Of a stretch of DNA of 64,000 bases, positions 7,842 through 16,767 are shown piece by piece. Position 1 is the stretch's first letter. Every line of letters starts with the position of its first letter. The position numbers were made by a program, and so were the translations under genes. The stretch comes from Paenibacillus pectinilyticus (lineage in GTDB: Bacteria > Bacillota > Bacilli > Paenibacillales > NBRC-103111). The notes below the pieces were generated by a model, which was not told where the DNA came from, made no database searches, and saw only the letters and a list, made by a program, of their open reading frames with translations. The DNA lies in assembly GCF_001700435.1 (NCBI RefSeq), contig NZ_LYPC01000014.1, positions 1-64,000 on the forward strand, written 5' to 3'.

Positions 7842-10262
7842 ATGACAGTCACGAAAGAGAAGTTAGTTCTGGTCGGAAACGGGATGGCGGGCGTAAACGC
7901 CGTTGAACATTTACTCAAGCTAGCGCCAGATAAATATGAGGTAACGATATTTGGCAGTGAACCACATCCGAATTACAACAGAATCTTGCTGTCGTATGTG
8001 CTCTCTGGCGAATCCCAAATGGCGGATATCGTGATTCATCCTTATGAATGGTATGCGAATAATCACATTACGTTATATACGAATCAAACGGTCACAAGCA
8101 TCGACACGGCGGGGCAAACCGTTACTAGTGATAAGGGACTAACCGTTTCTTATGATAAATTAATTTTGGCAACGGGCTCTAACCCCTTCATGATTCCTCT
8201 GCCTGGGGTGGACAAAGAAGGCGTCATGGCCTACAGAACGATCCGTGATTGCGAGAATATGATGGCGGCGGCTAAAAAGTATAAAAAAGCCATCGTCATC
8301 GGCGGCGGCTTGCTAGGCTTAGAAGCGGCGCGTGGCTTCCTGAATCTCGGTATGCAAGTCGATGTGGTTCATATCGTGGATACGATTATGGATCGTCAAC
8401 TCGACCGAACAGCTTCCAAAATGCTGCAAGCAGCGCTGGAAGAGCAAGGCATTAACTTCTTGCTGGAGAAGCAATCTGCGGAAATCTTGGGCGGCAAGCG
8501 TGTAACAGGCTTGAAGTTCAAAGATGGAACGGTTGCAGAGGCGGATCTGATTGTAATGGCAGTGGGGATTAGACCGAATGTTGCGATTGCCAAAGAAGCT
8601 GGTATTGCATGCGATCCGGGCATTATCGTGAATGATTATTTGCAAACGAGCGTGTCGAATGTGTATGCCGTTGGTGAGTGTGCGATGCATAGAGGCGTCG
8701 CCTATGGTCTGGTAGCACCGCTCTATGAACAGGGCGCGGTACTCGCGAAGCATTTGGCCGGGGTGGATACGGGGCCGTATGAAGGCTCTATTTTGTACAC
8801 GAAGCTCAAAGTATCTGGGGTTGATGTATTCTCTGGCGGGAAATTCGTAGATGCTGAAGGCACTAAGGCCATTCGCATCCACGATGAATTCACGGGTGTC
8901 TACAAGAAGGTCGTGATTCAAGACAACAAGATTATCGGTGCAGTACTATTCGGCGATACGGCTGACGGCACGAGATTGATGCAGATGATTCGCGAAGAAA
9001 CGGACATTAGCGGCATGGGGAAAACGGCGATTTTGACTGATACTTCAGGCGGTGGTGGGGCTGCTTCCACTGTAGCTGACATGAAGGATGACGCGATTAT
9101 ATGCGGCTGTAACGGAGTAACAAAGGGGACGATTTGCTCCGCGATTAAAGATCAAGGCTTAACGACTGTGGATGAAGTGAAAAACTGTACGACGGCATCC
9201 CGTTCATGTGGTGGTTGCAAGCCGTTAGTCAGTGATTTGCTAGCCTTCACTTTGGGGGCTTCGTACGATAAACATGCTGCCAAAGAATCGATCTGTGGCT
9301 GCACATCACATACGCGTGATGAGATCGTTGCTGCGATCCGGGAAAAAGGATTATCCCATGTACGTGAAGTGATGAACGTTCTGGCATGGAAAAATGAAGA
9401 GGGCTGCTCCAAATGTCGCCCAGCACTGAACTATTATTTGGGCATGATCAGCCCTGAAACGTATAAAGATGACAGCACTTCGCGTTTTGTGAACGAGCGT
9501 ATGCACGCCAACATTCAGAAGGACGGTACGTACTCCGTTGTTCCACGGATTTATGGCGGAGTGACGAATCCAACCGAACTCAAGCGCATTGCTGAGGTGG
9601 CGGAACAATTTAATGTACCTACTGTGAAATTTACCGGTGGTCAACGACTTGATTTGCTTGGTGTGAAAAAAGAGGACCTCACCGCAATGTGGGAAGCGCT
9701 GGATATGCCGTCTGGGTATGCTTACGGGAAAGCCTTGCGTACGGTGAAAACCTGTGTTGGCGATACGTTCTGCCGCTTCGGCACTGGGGATGCCATGGGG
9801 GTTGGTATTGAGCTTGAAAAGCGCTTCGAACGCTTGAATACTCCAGCCAAAGTGAAGCTAGCTGTATCGGGTTGCCCACGAAATTGTGCGGAATCTGGTA
9901 TTAAAGATTTAGGTATTGTATCTGTTGATGGTGGCTGGGAGCTGTATGCTGGCGGGAATGGCGGCGTGAAAGTGCGTGTTGGCGACCTGATGAGCACTGT
10001 GAAAACAGAGCAAGAGATCATCGAATACACGGAAGCTTACTTGCAATATTACCGTGAGACAGGAAAATATGGCGAGCGCACAAGCGAGTGGGTGCACCGC
10101 CTAGGCATCGATCATATCCGAGACGTTGTAGAGAATGCGGAGGAGCGTAAGCGATTGTGTGCTCGTATGGATTTGGCGCTTTCCGTGATGCAGGATCCTT
10201 GGAAGCAAGCGATTGAGAGTAAGAAAATCCAACGTGATCTTTACGAAGTCGTCGAATTATAG
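7842..10262 (+). CDS. nirB: Nitrite reductase [NAD(P)H] large subunit
   Basis: About 806 residues; reduces nitrite to ammonium in the cytoplasm. Domains in order: FAD/NAD(P)H oxidoreductase (about 1-395, with GNGMAGV and the second dinucleotide motif IGGGLLGLEAARG); two BFD-like [2Fe-2S] segments (CGCNGVTKGTIC with CGGC, about 420-465, and CGCTSHTRDE with CSKC, about 485-530); then the siroheme/[4Fe-4S] reductase half with CVGDTFC (C-x5-C) and CPRNC (C-x3-C). Corresponds to NasD of B. subtilis. Of three in-frame ATGs (7824, 7833, 7842), the last sits 9 bases after GGGAAGG and is preferred. Its siroheme could come from the CobA-HemD and SirC genes at 42-45 kb. Confidence 0.95.
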   Translation: MTVTKEKLVLVGNGMAGVNAVEHLLKLAPDKYEVTIFGSEPHPNYNRILLSYVLSGESQMADIVIHPYEWYANNHITLYTNQTVTSIDTAGQTVTSDKGLTVSYDKLILATGSNPFMIPLPGVDKEGVMAYRTIRDCENMMAAAKKYKKAIVIGGGLLGLEAARGFLNLGMQVDVVHIVDTIMDRQLDRTASKMLQAALEEQGINFLLEKQSAEILGGKRVTGLKFKDGTVAEADLIVMAVGIRPNVAIAKEAGIACDPGIIVNDYLQTSVSNVYAVGECAMHRGVAYGLVAPLYEQGAVLAKHLAGVDTGPYEGSILYTKLKVSGVDVFSGGKFVDAEGTKAIRIHDEFTGVYKKVVIQDNKIIGAVLFGDTADGTRLMQMIREETDISGMGKTAILTDTSGGGGAASTVADMKDDAIICGCNGVTKGTICSAIKDQGLTTVDEVKNCTTASRSCGGCKPLVSDLLAFTLGASYDKHAAKESICGCTSHTRDEIVAAIREKGLSHVREVMNVLAWKNEEGCSKCRPALNYYLGMISPETYKDDSTSRFVNERMHANIQKDGTYSVVPRIYGGVTNPTELKRIAEVAEQFNVPTVKFTGGQRLDLLGVKKEDLTAMWEALDMPSGYAYGKALRTVKTCVGDTFCRFGTGDAMGVGIELEKRFERLNTPAKVKLAVSGCPRNCAESGIKDLGIVSVDGGWELYAGGNGGVKVRVGDLMSTVKTEQEIIEYTEAYLQYYRETGKYGERTSEWVHRLGIDHIRDVVENAEERKRLCARMDLALSVMQDPWKQAIESKKIQRDLYEVVEL

Positions 10263-10296
10263 TACATGAGGGTATGAACGGGGAGGATCAAAGACG

Positions 10297-10650
10297 ATGA
10301 AAACACAAGCTGAGCAGCAGTTGATATGGGTGCAAGCCGTACTATATGAAGATTTAGCTTTTAATACGGGGAAAACGATTCGTTACCAAGGGGAAGAAGT
10401 GGCCCTCTTCAAGCTGAAAAGCGGCAAGCTGCAAGCCCTGCAGAATCGTTGCCCGCACAAAGAAGGTGTCCTTGCTGAAGGTATTGTTTGTGATGACCAT
10501 GTTTTTTGCCCGATGCATGATCGCAAAATTCATTTGCCTTCCGGGCTTGTGCAGGCACCAGATACGGGATGTGTGCGTACGTACGTGACGAAAGTGGATG
10601 ACGGAACGGTGTACATTGGCTTTCCCACAACGAAAGAAATGGCGAGTTAA
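10297..10650 (+). CDS. nirD: Nitrite reductase small subunit, Rieske type
   Basis: 117 residues forming one Rieske [2Fe-2S] domain: CPHKEG (C-x-H) and CPMHDRK (C-x2-H) are the cluster ligands. Partner of NirB; corresponds to NasE of B. subtilis. It begins 34 bases after nirB with a GGGGAGGA site upstream. Confidence 0.94.
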   Translation: MKTQAEQQLIWVQAVLYEDLAFNTGKTIRYQGEEVALFKLKSGKLQALQNRCPHKEGVLAEGIVCDDHVFCPMHDRKIHLPSGLVQAPDTGCVRTYVTKVDDGTVYIGFPTTKEMAS

Positions 10651-10693
10651 CATTTTGCTATTAATATGAGCGGAATTAACGGGGGTGGGGTGC

Positions 10694-12802
10694 GTGAAAG
10701 CAGCACTAATCACATTATCGGATGAACAACCCTCCTCCCATTGTTGCTTTTGCAGTATGCAGTGTGGCTTGGAGATACTGCCGAGTGAGAAAACAGAGGG
10801 GCTTACGATTAAGCCGAGTGCACATTTTCCCGTAGCGACAGGTCGTTTATGTCAAAAAGGGTTAAATGCCTTGGAGCATGTCATACACTCGGAACGCATA
10901 TTGGAGCCGCAATATCGAGTGAAGGCCCTGGAGGGGCAATGGCAGTCTGTTTCATGGACACATGCGTATGCTGATATTGCGGAGAAAATTAAATCGTTGC
11001 AGGCGGAACATGGACGTGATGCGATTGGCGTGTATGGTGGTGGCTCTTTAACGAATGAAGTAAGTTACTTACTTGGGAAGTTTACACGTGTGGCACTTCG
11101 TTCGAAATATATCGACTATAATGGCCGTTATTGTATGTCTTCGGCAGCGGCAGCGAGCAATCAAGCTTTTGGGATCGATCGCGGGATGACCATGCCCTTA
11201 TCGGAAATTCCTAATGCGAAATATATCATTCTAGCAGGTACGAATATCGCTGAGTGTCAGCCTACGATGATGCCCTATCTATTAGAAGCGAAGAAACAAG
11301 GCGCCGTAATCGTCACGATCGATCCCCGCAATACCATGACCTCCAAGACAGCTGATATTCACGTTCGCTTACAGCCTGGCTTCGATTCCGTATTCATTAA
11401 TGGACTCCTTCATGTGATGATCGAGGAACAGCTAGTGGATCAAAGATTCATTGAAGCGCGAACGGTTGGTTTCGAGAAGGTGAAAGAAGCGGTGAAATCC
11501 TTTACGCCGGAGCGGGTTGAGCTGTTAACGGGTGTTCTTGAAGCGGTCGTTCGTACCATTGCAAGAGGCTTCGCGAAGGCAGAGACGGGGATCGTGCTCA
11601 CAGCTCGGGGGTTGGAACAGCAGGTGAATGGGGTCGAGAATACACTCAACTACATTAATTTATCCTTGCTCACGGGTAAAATAGGGCGTAAGGGCTGCGG
11701 ATACGGGGCTGTAACCGGGCAAGCCAACGGTCAAGGCGGGCGGGAGCATGGTCAAAAAGCCGACCAGCTACCTGGCTATCGCCTGATCGAGGACCCCGCA
11801 GCGCGAGAGCATGTCGCGAAAGTATGGGGCATCGATGCCAGCGAGCTGCCTGGAAAAGGCGTCTCCGCCTATGAGCTGCTGCAGAAGATCGATGAAGGCG
11901 AGATCAAAGGCTTAATCGTACTAGGCTCCAATCCGCTCGTTTCCAGCCCGAACAACCGGATGGTGGAGCGGGCACTGCAAAAGCTAGAGCTGCTCGTCGT
12001 GGTGGATATGTTCGAGACAGAAACGGCGCGCTATGCGCACTATATATTGCCGGCATCTTCGTTCGCTGAAGCGGAAGGGACCATGACCAACCTCGAAGGC
12101 CGTGTGTTTCATCGGCGGAAAGCCCTAGAGCTTCCGGGGAATTGCAAGCTTGATTTCCACATCCTATGTGAGCTGGCAGCTGCACTAGGGCGGGGCGCCT
12201 ATTTTCAATATGCGGGTATTGAAGATGTGTTTCACGAGCTGACAGCGGCATCCGCAGGTGGTAAGGCTGATTATAGTGGGATCACCTACGAGCGGTTGCA
12301 AGCGGAGAAGGGGATTTTCTGGCCGTGCCCTGCTGACGATCATCCAGGAACACCGCAATTGTTCCAAGATCGGTTCCATCATGCCGATGGCAAAGCTAAG
12401 CTTTTCGGCATCCAGCCGAAGATGCCGGCGGAGCCCATTGATGCCGAGTATCCCTTCGTGCTAACCACAGGCCGATTGGCTAATCATTACTTGAGCGGTG
12501 CGCAGACGCGCCGAACCGAAGCGCTGAATAAAAAGGCACCCGTTCCGGTTGCCGAGATTCACCCTTCTTTGGCCAAGCGTATTGGCCTGAGTGTGGAACA
12601 GAAGATCCGGATAACAAGTCGCCGGGGATCGCTCGAATTTCAAGTCAAGGTCACCGAGGGCATTCAGCCACGTACCGTGTTCGTGCCGTTTCATTGGGGC
12701 GACGAGCATTCGATTAACGTGTTGACGAATGATGCCTTGGACCCGACGAGCCGGATGCCGGAGTTTAAGATTTGTGCGGTGAGGGTTGAGCGAGTGGAGT
12801 AG
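10694..12802 (+). CDS. nasC: Assimilatory nitrate reductase catalytic subunit
   Basis: 702 residues, molybdopterin oxidoreductase family; reduces nitrate to nitrite. The N-terminus has the [4Fe-4S] ligand set CCFCSMQC...LCQKG (C-x2-C-x3-C-xn-C). Cys in GRYCMSSAAAA (about residue 150) is the probable Mo ligand. The C-terminal molydopterin-binding domain (about 585-700) contains TTGRLANHYLSG. GTG 10694 is preferred over the in-frame GTG at 10685 because the G-rich site then sits at normal spacing. No NasB-type electron-transfer flavoprotein is present in the operon, unlike B. subtilis nasBC, so the electron donor must come from elsewhere (ferredoxin or flavodoxin is possible). Last gene before a strong terminator. 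Confidence 0.93.
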   Translation: MKAALITLSDEQPSSHCCFCSMQCGLEILPSEKTEGLTIKPSAHFPVATGRLCQKGLNALEHVIHSERILEPQYRVKALEGQWQSVSWTHAYADIAEKIKSLQAEHGRDAIGVYGGGSLTNEVSYLLGKFTRVALRSKYIDYNGRYCMSSAAAASNQAFGIDRGMTMPLSEIPNAKYIILAGTNIAECQPTMMPYLLEAKKQGAVIVTIDPRNTMTSKTADIHVRLQPGFDSVFINGLLHVMIEEQLVDQRFIEARTVGFEKVKEAVKSFTPERVELLTGVLEAVVRTIARGFAKAETGIVLTARGLEQQVNGVENTLNYINLSLLTGKIGRKGCGYGAVTGQANGQGGREHGQKADQLPGYRLIEDPAAREHVAKVWGIDASELPGKGVSAYELLQKIDEGEIKGLIVLGSNPLVSSPNNRMVERALQKLELLVVVDMFETETARYAHYILPASSFAEAEGTMTNLEGRVFHRRKALELPGNCKLDFHILCELAAALGRGAYFQYAGIEDVFHELTAASAGGKADYSGITYERLQAEKGIFWPCPADDHPGTPQLFQDRFHHADGKAKLFGIQPKMPAEPIDAEYPFVLTTGRLANHYLSGAQTRRTEALNKKAPVPVAEIHPSLAKRIGLSVEQKIRITSRRGSLEFQVKVTEGIQPRTVFVPFHWGDEHSINVLTNDALDPTSRMPEFKICAVRVERVE

Positions 12803-12845
12803 ATGGACTGAAATAGATGAAAGAAACCGAATAAACCCGAGGGGG

Positions 12846-12879
12846 AACAACCCAGTTGGTAGGTCCAACTGGGTTGTTT
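12846..12879 (+). terminator. Terminator of the nas operon
   Basis: Perfect 14-bp stem AACAACCCAGTTGG / CCAACTGGGTTGTT with a 4-5-base loop, followed by a T-rich tail. Confidence 0.9.
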
Positions 12880-12916
12880 GGTGTTTGGTTGTCATCTGCG
12901 ACTCCTAATTTGAAAT

Positions 12917-13090
12917 CATTGGATATATCCATTGAATTCTTCTAAATAGGAGCCGATTCATGAATTTGATTGGACAAATCCATTCAAATCTCAAATGTAT
13001 GCGCTATGATCTATGATTTCGAGCTATCTGAATGGATAAATCCAATGAATTTAAAAATTGCTGCCTATTTTGAGTGGATCCACTGTATTT
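12917..13090. repeat. Imperfect long inverted repeat built of short palindromes
   Basis: Four copies of a short palindrome around GGATANATCC occur at about 12921-12930, 12972-12981, 13034-13043 and 13076-13081. The first pair with its spacer (12917-12990) resembles the reverse complement of the second pair with its spacer (13029-13088), including AAATAGG-AGC in the left arm and its complement GCTGCCTATTT in the right. The whole stretch is therefore a cruciform-like element of about 170 bp. It lies in the 376-base gap between nasC and the LRR gene, which otherwise holds only the nas terminator. A MITE-like or extragenic palindromic element is possible; no terminal transposase signal was seen. 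Confidence 0.6.
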
Positions 13091-13179
13091 ATCCAATAGA
13101 AATGAGGTATAGCGAAGCTAACATCAACAGTGGTAAACTAATTGTAAATATTATACAACAGTCATTGGAGTGAGATAAC

Positions 13180-14736
13180 TTGGAAGAAGTAACCATCCTT
13201 AAGAGATTTGCTCAATTCTTTTCAATAGGGAGTAGGATCACGAAAGTAATATTACTCTGTTGTTTGTTTCTAAGCTTTTCATTACATACTAGTCATTTTG
13301 CAAAGGCAGCAGACAAATTAATTGAAGATCCTAACTTAGAGATCGCTATTAGAGATGTATTACAAAAGTATAGTGGGGATATTACAATTGACGATTTGGA
13401 GAAGCTGGACACGCTATATCAAACGAGGAAAGAAAATATCGTTAACAGCTTAAAAGGACTGGAATATGCAAAAAACTTATACAGTCTTTATTTTTCTAAT
13501 AACAATATAAGTGATGTCTCCCCGATAGCTAATCTTCCTAAGTTAACAAAGTTAAGTTTAGGGGGCAACAAGCTAAAAGACATTAGTAAGTTAGGATCAT
13601 TACCTAGTTTGACGAATCTGGGTTTAAATCACAATCAAATTGAAGAGATAAGTGTGTTATCCAATTTTCCGAATTTAGAAATCTTAAGCATTAACCATAA
13701 TCAAATAAAAAATATTAATAACTTGAATAATTTGACCAAACTAACTTTTTTGAATATTGAAGAGAATCAAATCACCGATATTTCAGCTATTCATGACTTG
13801 AAAAAATTAAATTTATTTATGGCAAATAGTAATCAAATTCGTGATCTTACGCCATTTATCAATTTGCAGATCCTTTCTATACAAATCAATAATAATAAAA
13901 TAGAAGACTTAGCACCTTTAGCGGCAATGAAAGACCTAGGTAATTTAAGAATTGCAGGGAACCAAATTAAAGATATTAGTCCACTAGCAAATTTGAATAA
14001 ACTTACTCTTCTGGAATTGGCCAACAATCAGATTGAAGATATAACGCCACTTAAAAATTTGAAAAACATTGCTGGATTGTACATAAGTAAAAATCGCATT
14101 CAAGACATTTCTCCACTAAAAGGAACTAATTTTAGAACGGTTGATTTGAGAGAGAATCACATTCAAGATATTACACCACTTGTTCAAATGAGCAGCCTTC
14201 AGCACATATTGCTCTCAAAAAATAATATAGATGATATCCAGCCACTAGAATATACGCAGTACTTAAGTGAAGTCGATATTTCAGCTAATCCATTGAATCA
14301 AGAATCTAATTCGTTGATTGAAAAAATACAGCGACAAGGAACGATTGTTAAAAGCGGTGATCTGTATTATAAAAACTGCTCATTTGATTGCATCTACGTT
14401 TGGTTAAATGGTCAAGAAAAACAAGTCGAGAATAGAATATTCGAACAAGATGGTCGTATGCTAATCTCATTACGTGAAATTTTTGAATTACTCGGTGCAA
14501 CCGTAACTTGGGATCCAGAAACCTACCATATTACAGCTGAAAAAGGGACTAATAAGGTTACGATCCAAATTGGATCGAAAGAATCACAAATCAATGATAT
14601 TCCCACTGCGATGGATGTGGCACCTACACTTGTTGGGGATGTTACCTATGTACCCATCCGATTTGTTAGTGAGGCGATTGGTGCAGTTGTAGACTGGGAT
14701 GCAATGAGTCAAAGAATCTTAATTAAAAGTAAATAG
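13180..14736 (+). CDS. Secreted leucine-rich-repeat protein with copper-amine-oxidase-N-like domain
   Basis: 518 residues. A signal sequence (about 22-43, ILLCCLFLSFSLHT to AKAAD) is followed by about twelve 22-residue internalin-type LRR units (about 85-375; repeated pattern NQIxDISPLxNLxxLxxLxLxxN), then a C-terminal domain (about 405-518) of the copper amine oxidase N-terminal-like (stalk) type: ISLREIFELLGATVTWDPETY and YVPIRFVSEAIGAVVDWD. No LPXTG anchor is seen. Probably a surface or matrix protein for protein binding. The gene is much more A+T-rich than its neighbours (11 G+C of 60 in 13681-13740), consistent with acquisition or relaxed codon use. The start is TTG after GGAGTGAG. Confidence 0.85.
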   Translation: MEEVTILKRFAQFFSIGSRITKVILLCCLFLSFSLHTSHFAKAADKLIEDPNLEIAIRDVLQKYSGDITIDDLEKLDTLYQTRKENIVNSLKGLEYAKNLYSLYFSNNNISDVSPIANLPKLTKLSLGGNKLKDISKLGSLPSLTNLGLNHNQIEEISVLSNFPNLEILSINHNQIKNINNLNNLTKLTFLNIEENQITDISAIHDLKKLNLFMANSNQIRDLTPFINLQILSIQINNNKIEDLAPLAAMKDLGNLRIAGNQIKDISPLANLNKLTLLELANNQIEDITPLKNLKNIAGLYISKNRIQDISPLKGTNFRTVDLRENHIQDITPLVQMSSLQHILLSKNNIDDIQPLEYTQYLSEVDISANPLNQESNSLIEKIQRQGTIVKSGDLYYKNCSFDCIYVWLNGQEKQVENRIFEQDGRMLISLREIFELLGATVTWDPETYHITAEKGTNKVTIQIGSKESQINDIPTAMDVAPTLVGDVTYVPIRFVSEAIGAVVDWDAMSQRILIKSK

Positions 14737-14751
14737 CAGCTTATTTACACG

Positions 14752-14779
14752 AGGACTGGTAATATTCAGTCCTTTTTAT
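14752..14779 (+). terminator. Terminator of the LRR gene
   Basis: AGGACTG / CAGTCCT stem (14752-14758 with 14767-14773) followed by TTTTTATT. Confidence 0.85.
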
Positions 14780-14815
14780 TGTAAACACAGCTATCAATGA
14801 GCCCCAGACAAACAT

Positions 14816-14853
14816 AAAAGCCCCCGTTTCCCTCCGTGGGAGGGTGGGTGGCT
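14816..14853 (-). terminator. Probable terminator of gerE
   Basis: Reading leftward past gerE, a G+C-rich hairpin with core CCCTCC / GGAGGG and outer AGCC / GGCT pairs is followed by CTTTTAT. Confidence 0.65.
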
Positions 14854-14878
14854 TGCATGGATCCCTTTGCTGACGGAA

Positions 14879-15100
14879 TCAGATCTTTAATTCCCCAAGC
14901 TTAATCAGTTCTACAACCGCTTGTGAACGACCCTTTACGTTCAGCTTTTGCATGACGTTCGATATATGATTCCTCACAGTCTTTTCACTTATGAAAAGCT
15001 GCTGTGCGATATCCTTCGTCGTTTTGTCCTGCACTAAGAGTTCGAATACTTCGCGTTCGCGGTTCGTAAGTAAAAATTTGTTTTTGTGGTCGCTGCCCAT
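14879..15100 (-). CDS. gerE: Late sporulation transcription factor GerE
   Basis: 73 residues: a stand-alone LuxR/FixJ-type helix-turn-helix. The stretch LTNREREVFELLVQDKTTKDIAQ and the following SEKTVRNHISNVMQKL and VKGRSQAVVELIKLGEL follow B. subtilis GerE (74 residues) almost residue for residue. GerE acts in the mother cell with sigma-K to control late coat genes. An AAGGAGG site precedes the ATG by a slightly long spacing; a GTG shortly upstream is an alternative start. Monocistronic. Confidence 0.95.
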   Translation of the reverse strand: MGSDHKNKFLLTNREREVFELLVQDKTTKDIAQQLFISEKTVRNHISNVMQKLNVKGRSQAVVELIKLGELKI

Positions 15101-15302
15101 GGATGTGTGTCACCCCTCCTTGCTCGGGTATTGGGAATTACAAGGTTAAGGGATACAGTCAAAATTAGTTTATGAAGGGCTGTTGTCAATGGTGCGGTAA
15201 TAAAGAAAAATAGGCGGAATGTATTTTTGAGTTTCAAGGCGAGGCGTGGTAAGCTGAAATGAGGTGTAGGTTTAGGTTTGAAGCCGAAAGGGGCTGCTTC
15301 TC

Positions 15303-15977
15303 ATGTTCAGACGTGATTATTTAATGCGACAGATTGAACAATTGACTGTGGTACTGCATCGGATTCTTTTTAATAAGGAACATCTTCCCATTGAGGATGC
15401 ACAACGAGAGCTAGATGAAGCAAGCCGCCATCTACTGGGTTTGAATATTCGTTCGCTCCAATCTCTATCCAGTAAGGATATTCTAGAGTTGCTATCTTAC
15501 CATGGAAGCATCGATACGGCGAAGGCGCTTGTGATCAGCGATATGTTGGTTGGGCAAGGTGATTTACTTCACCGGCATGATGAAAAAGGCGATGCTTATT
15601 GGGCATACCTAAAGTCGGCAGATCTTCTTTTACATTTATCCCTGTCCGATGAGGTTGAGCCGCAGGATGAGGTGAATGAGGAGATTGGCACCCGACTTGC
15701 CAAGAGCTTGGACCATCTACAGGGCTGGGAACTCCCGGAGGGGCTGCAGCGGCTGCTTTTTGCCCATTATGAAAAGGTTAGCAATTACGCGAAGGCGGAG
15801 GATGCCTTGTTTCATTATATGGAGGACTATCCTGAGAGATCGGAAGTACCGCAGATGGGCATTCTTTTTTATGAAAAGCTATTGCAGGTGGAGGACGCGC
15901 AGTTAAATGTGGGTAATTTCAGTAAGGAAGAAGCCATTGAGGGGTTACGCATCATACAACAGAAGCTGCAATTATAG
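15303..15977 (+). CDS. DUF6483-like conserved protein
   Basis: 224 residues, mostly helical, acidic, with no signal peptide or membrane segment. The N-terminus MFRRDYLMRQIEQLTVVLHRIL and the later GDLLHRHDEKGDAYWAYLKSADLLL resemble the family annotated as DUF6483 in Bacilli; that is from memory and not checked. Helical hairpins around 75-200 look TPR-like. Function unknown. Followed after 48 bases by the methyltransferase gene in the same direction. Confidence 0.7.
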   Translation: MFRRDYLMRQIEQLTVVLHRILFNKEHLPIEDAQRELDEASRHLLGLNIRSLQSLSSKDILELLSYHGSIDTAKALVISDMLVGQGDLLHRHDEKGDAYWAYLKSADLLLHLSLSDEVEPQDEVNEEIGTRLAKSLDHLQGWELPEGLQRLLFAHYEKVSNYAKAEDALFHYMEDYPERSEVPQMGILFYEKLLQVEDAQLNVGNFSKEEAIEGLRIIQQKLQL

Positions 15978-16025
15978 ACGTTATTAGGTTGAAATTATAA
16001 TCACAACGCTGAAGGTGTGGAAAAA

Positions 16026-16757
16026 ATGGCTTGGTACCAAGAAAGTTTTGGAAATGATTACTTACTTGTTTATAAACATAGAGACATGCAAGGCGCTTAT
16101 CATGAAGTGAAGAAGATGATCAGTTGGCTTGAGCTGGAGCAGGGCGCACAAATTTTGGATTTATGCTGTGGGATGGGGCGGCATTCGATGGCGCTTTCGG
16201 AATGTGGCTATGTGGTGACGGGGGTCGACTTGTCTGAAGTCCTTTTGAAAGAGGCAATGAAGCTGGATGCGGATGGGCAAGTGACTTGGATTAACGGAGA
16301 TATGCGGCATGTACCGCTAAGTAAGTCATTTGATGCCGTTGTGAATTTATTTACGTCTTTCGGCTATTTTGATGAGGATGAGCAGAATGAGAAGGTCCTT
16401 CATGAAATGCATCGTTTGCTTAAAAAAGAGGGGCGCTTCATTATCGATTTTTTGAATCCCGTTTATGTGAAAGCGAATTTGGTTTCGCTATCTGAACGGC
16501 AGGAAGATGACCTCACGATACGTGAGACGCGGGTCATTGAGGATGGTTGCGTGCGTAAGCGAATCATGATCTCGCAGCCAGGCGAACCCGATCGTCATTA
16601 TTTGGAACAGGTTAAGCTCTATGAACGTTCGGAATTTGAGGCGATGCTGCAAAAAGCAGGCTTACATATTGATCATGTTTTTGGTGATTATGAAGGTCAA
16701 GCTTATAAACAGGATATCTCGAGTCGATTGATTTTTGTAGGACATAAGGAAGGATGA
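16026..16757 (+). CDS. Class I SAM-dependent methyltransferase
   Basis: 243 residues. SAM-binding motif I is ILDLCCGMGRHSMAL (about 40-55), followed by VTGVDLSEVLL (motif II acidic end) and NLFTSFGYFDEDEQNEKVL, typical of the small UbiE/BioC-like Methyltransf_25 group. The substrate cannot be told. ATG 16026 sits 8 bases after GAAGGTG; a GTG nine bases upstream is possible. Ten bases separate it from the MBL gene, so the pair is probably co-transcribed. Confidence 0.88.
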   Translation: MAWYQESFGNDYLLVYKHRDMQGAYHEVKKMISWLELEQGAQILDLCCGMGRHSMALSECGYVVTGVDLSEVLLKEAMKLDADGQVTWINGDMRHVPLSKSFDAVVNLFTSFGYFDEDEQNEKVLHEMHRLLKKEGRFIIDFLNPVYVKANLVSLSERQEDDLTIRETRVIEDGCVRKRIMISQPGEPDRHYLEQVKLYERSEFEAMLQKAGLHIDHVFGDYEGQAYKQDISSRLIFVGHKEG

Positions 16758-16767
16758 CAACGCGGAT

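Noticed and set aside
12461..12895. Minus-strand frame overlapping the end of nasC and its terminator
   Set aside because: It runs through the perfect terminator hairpin and is antisense to nasC.
12917..13090. CRISPR array
   Set aside because: The repeated units are palindromic, unevenly spaced (about 51, 62 and 40 bases) and partly in inverted orientation, and no cas genes are near.
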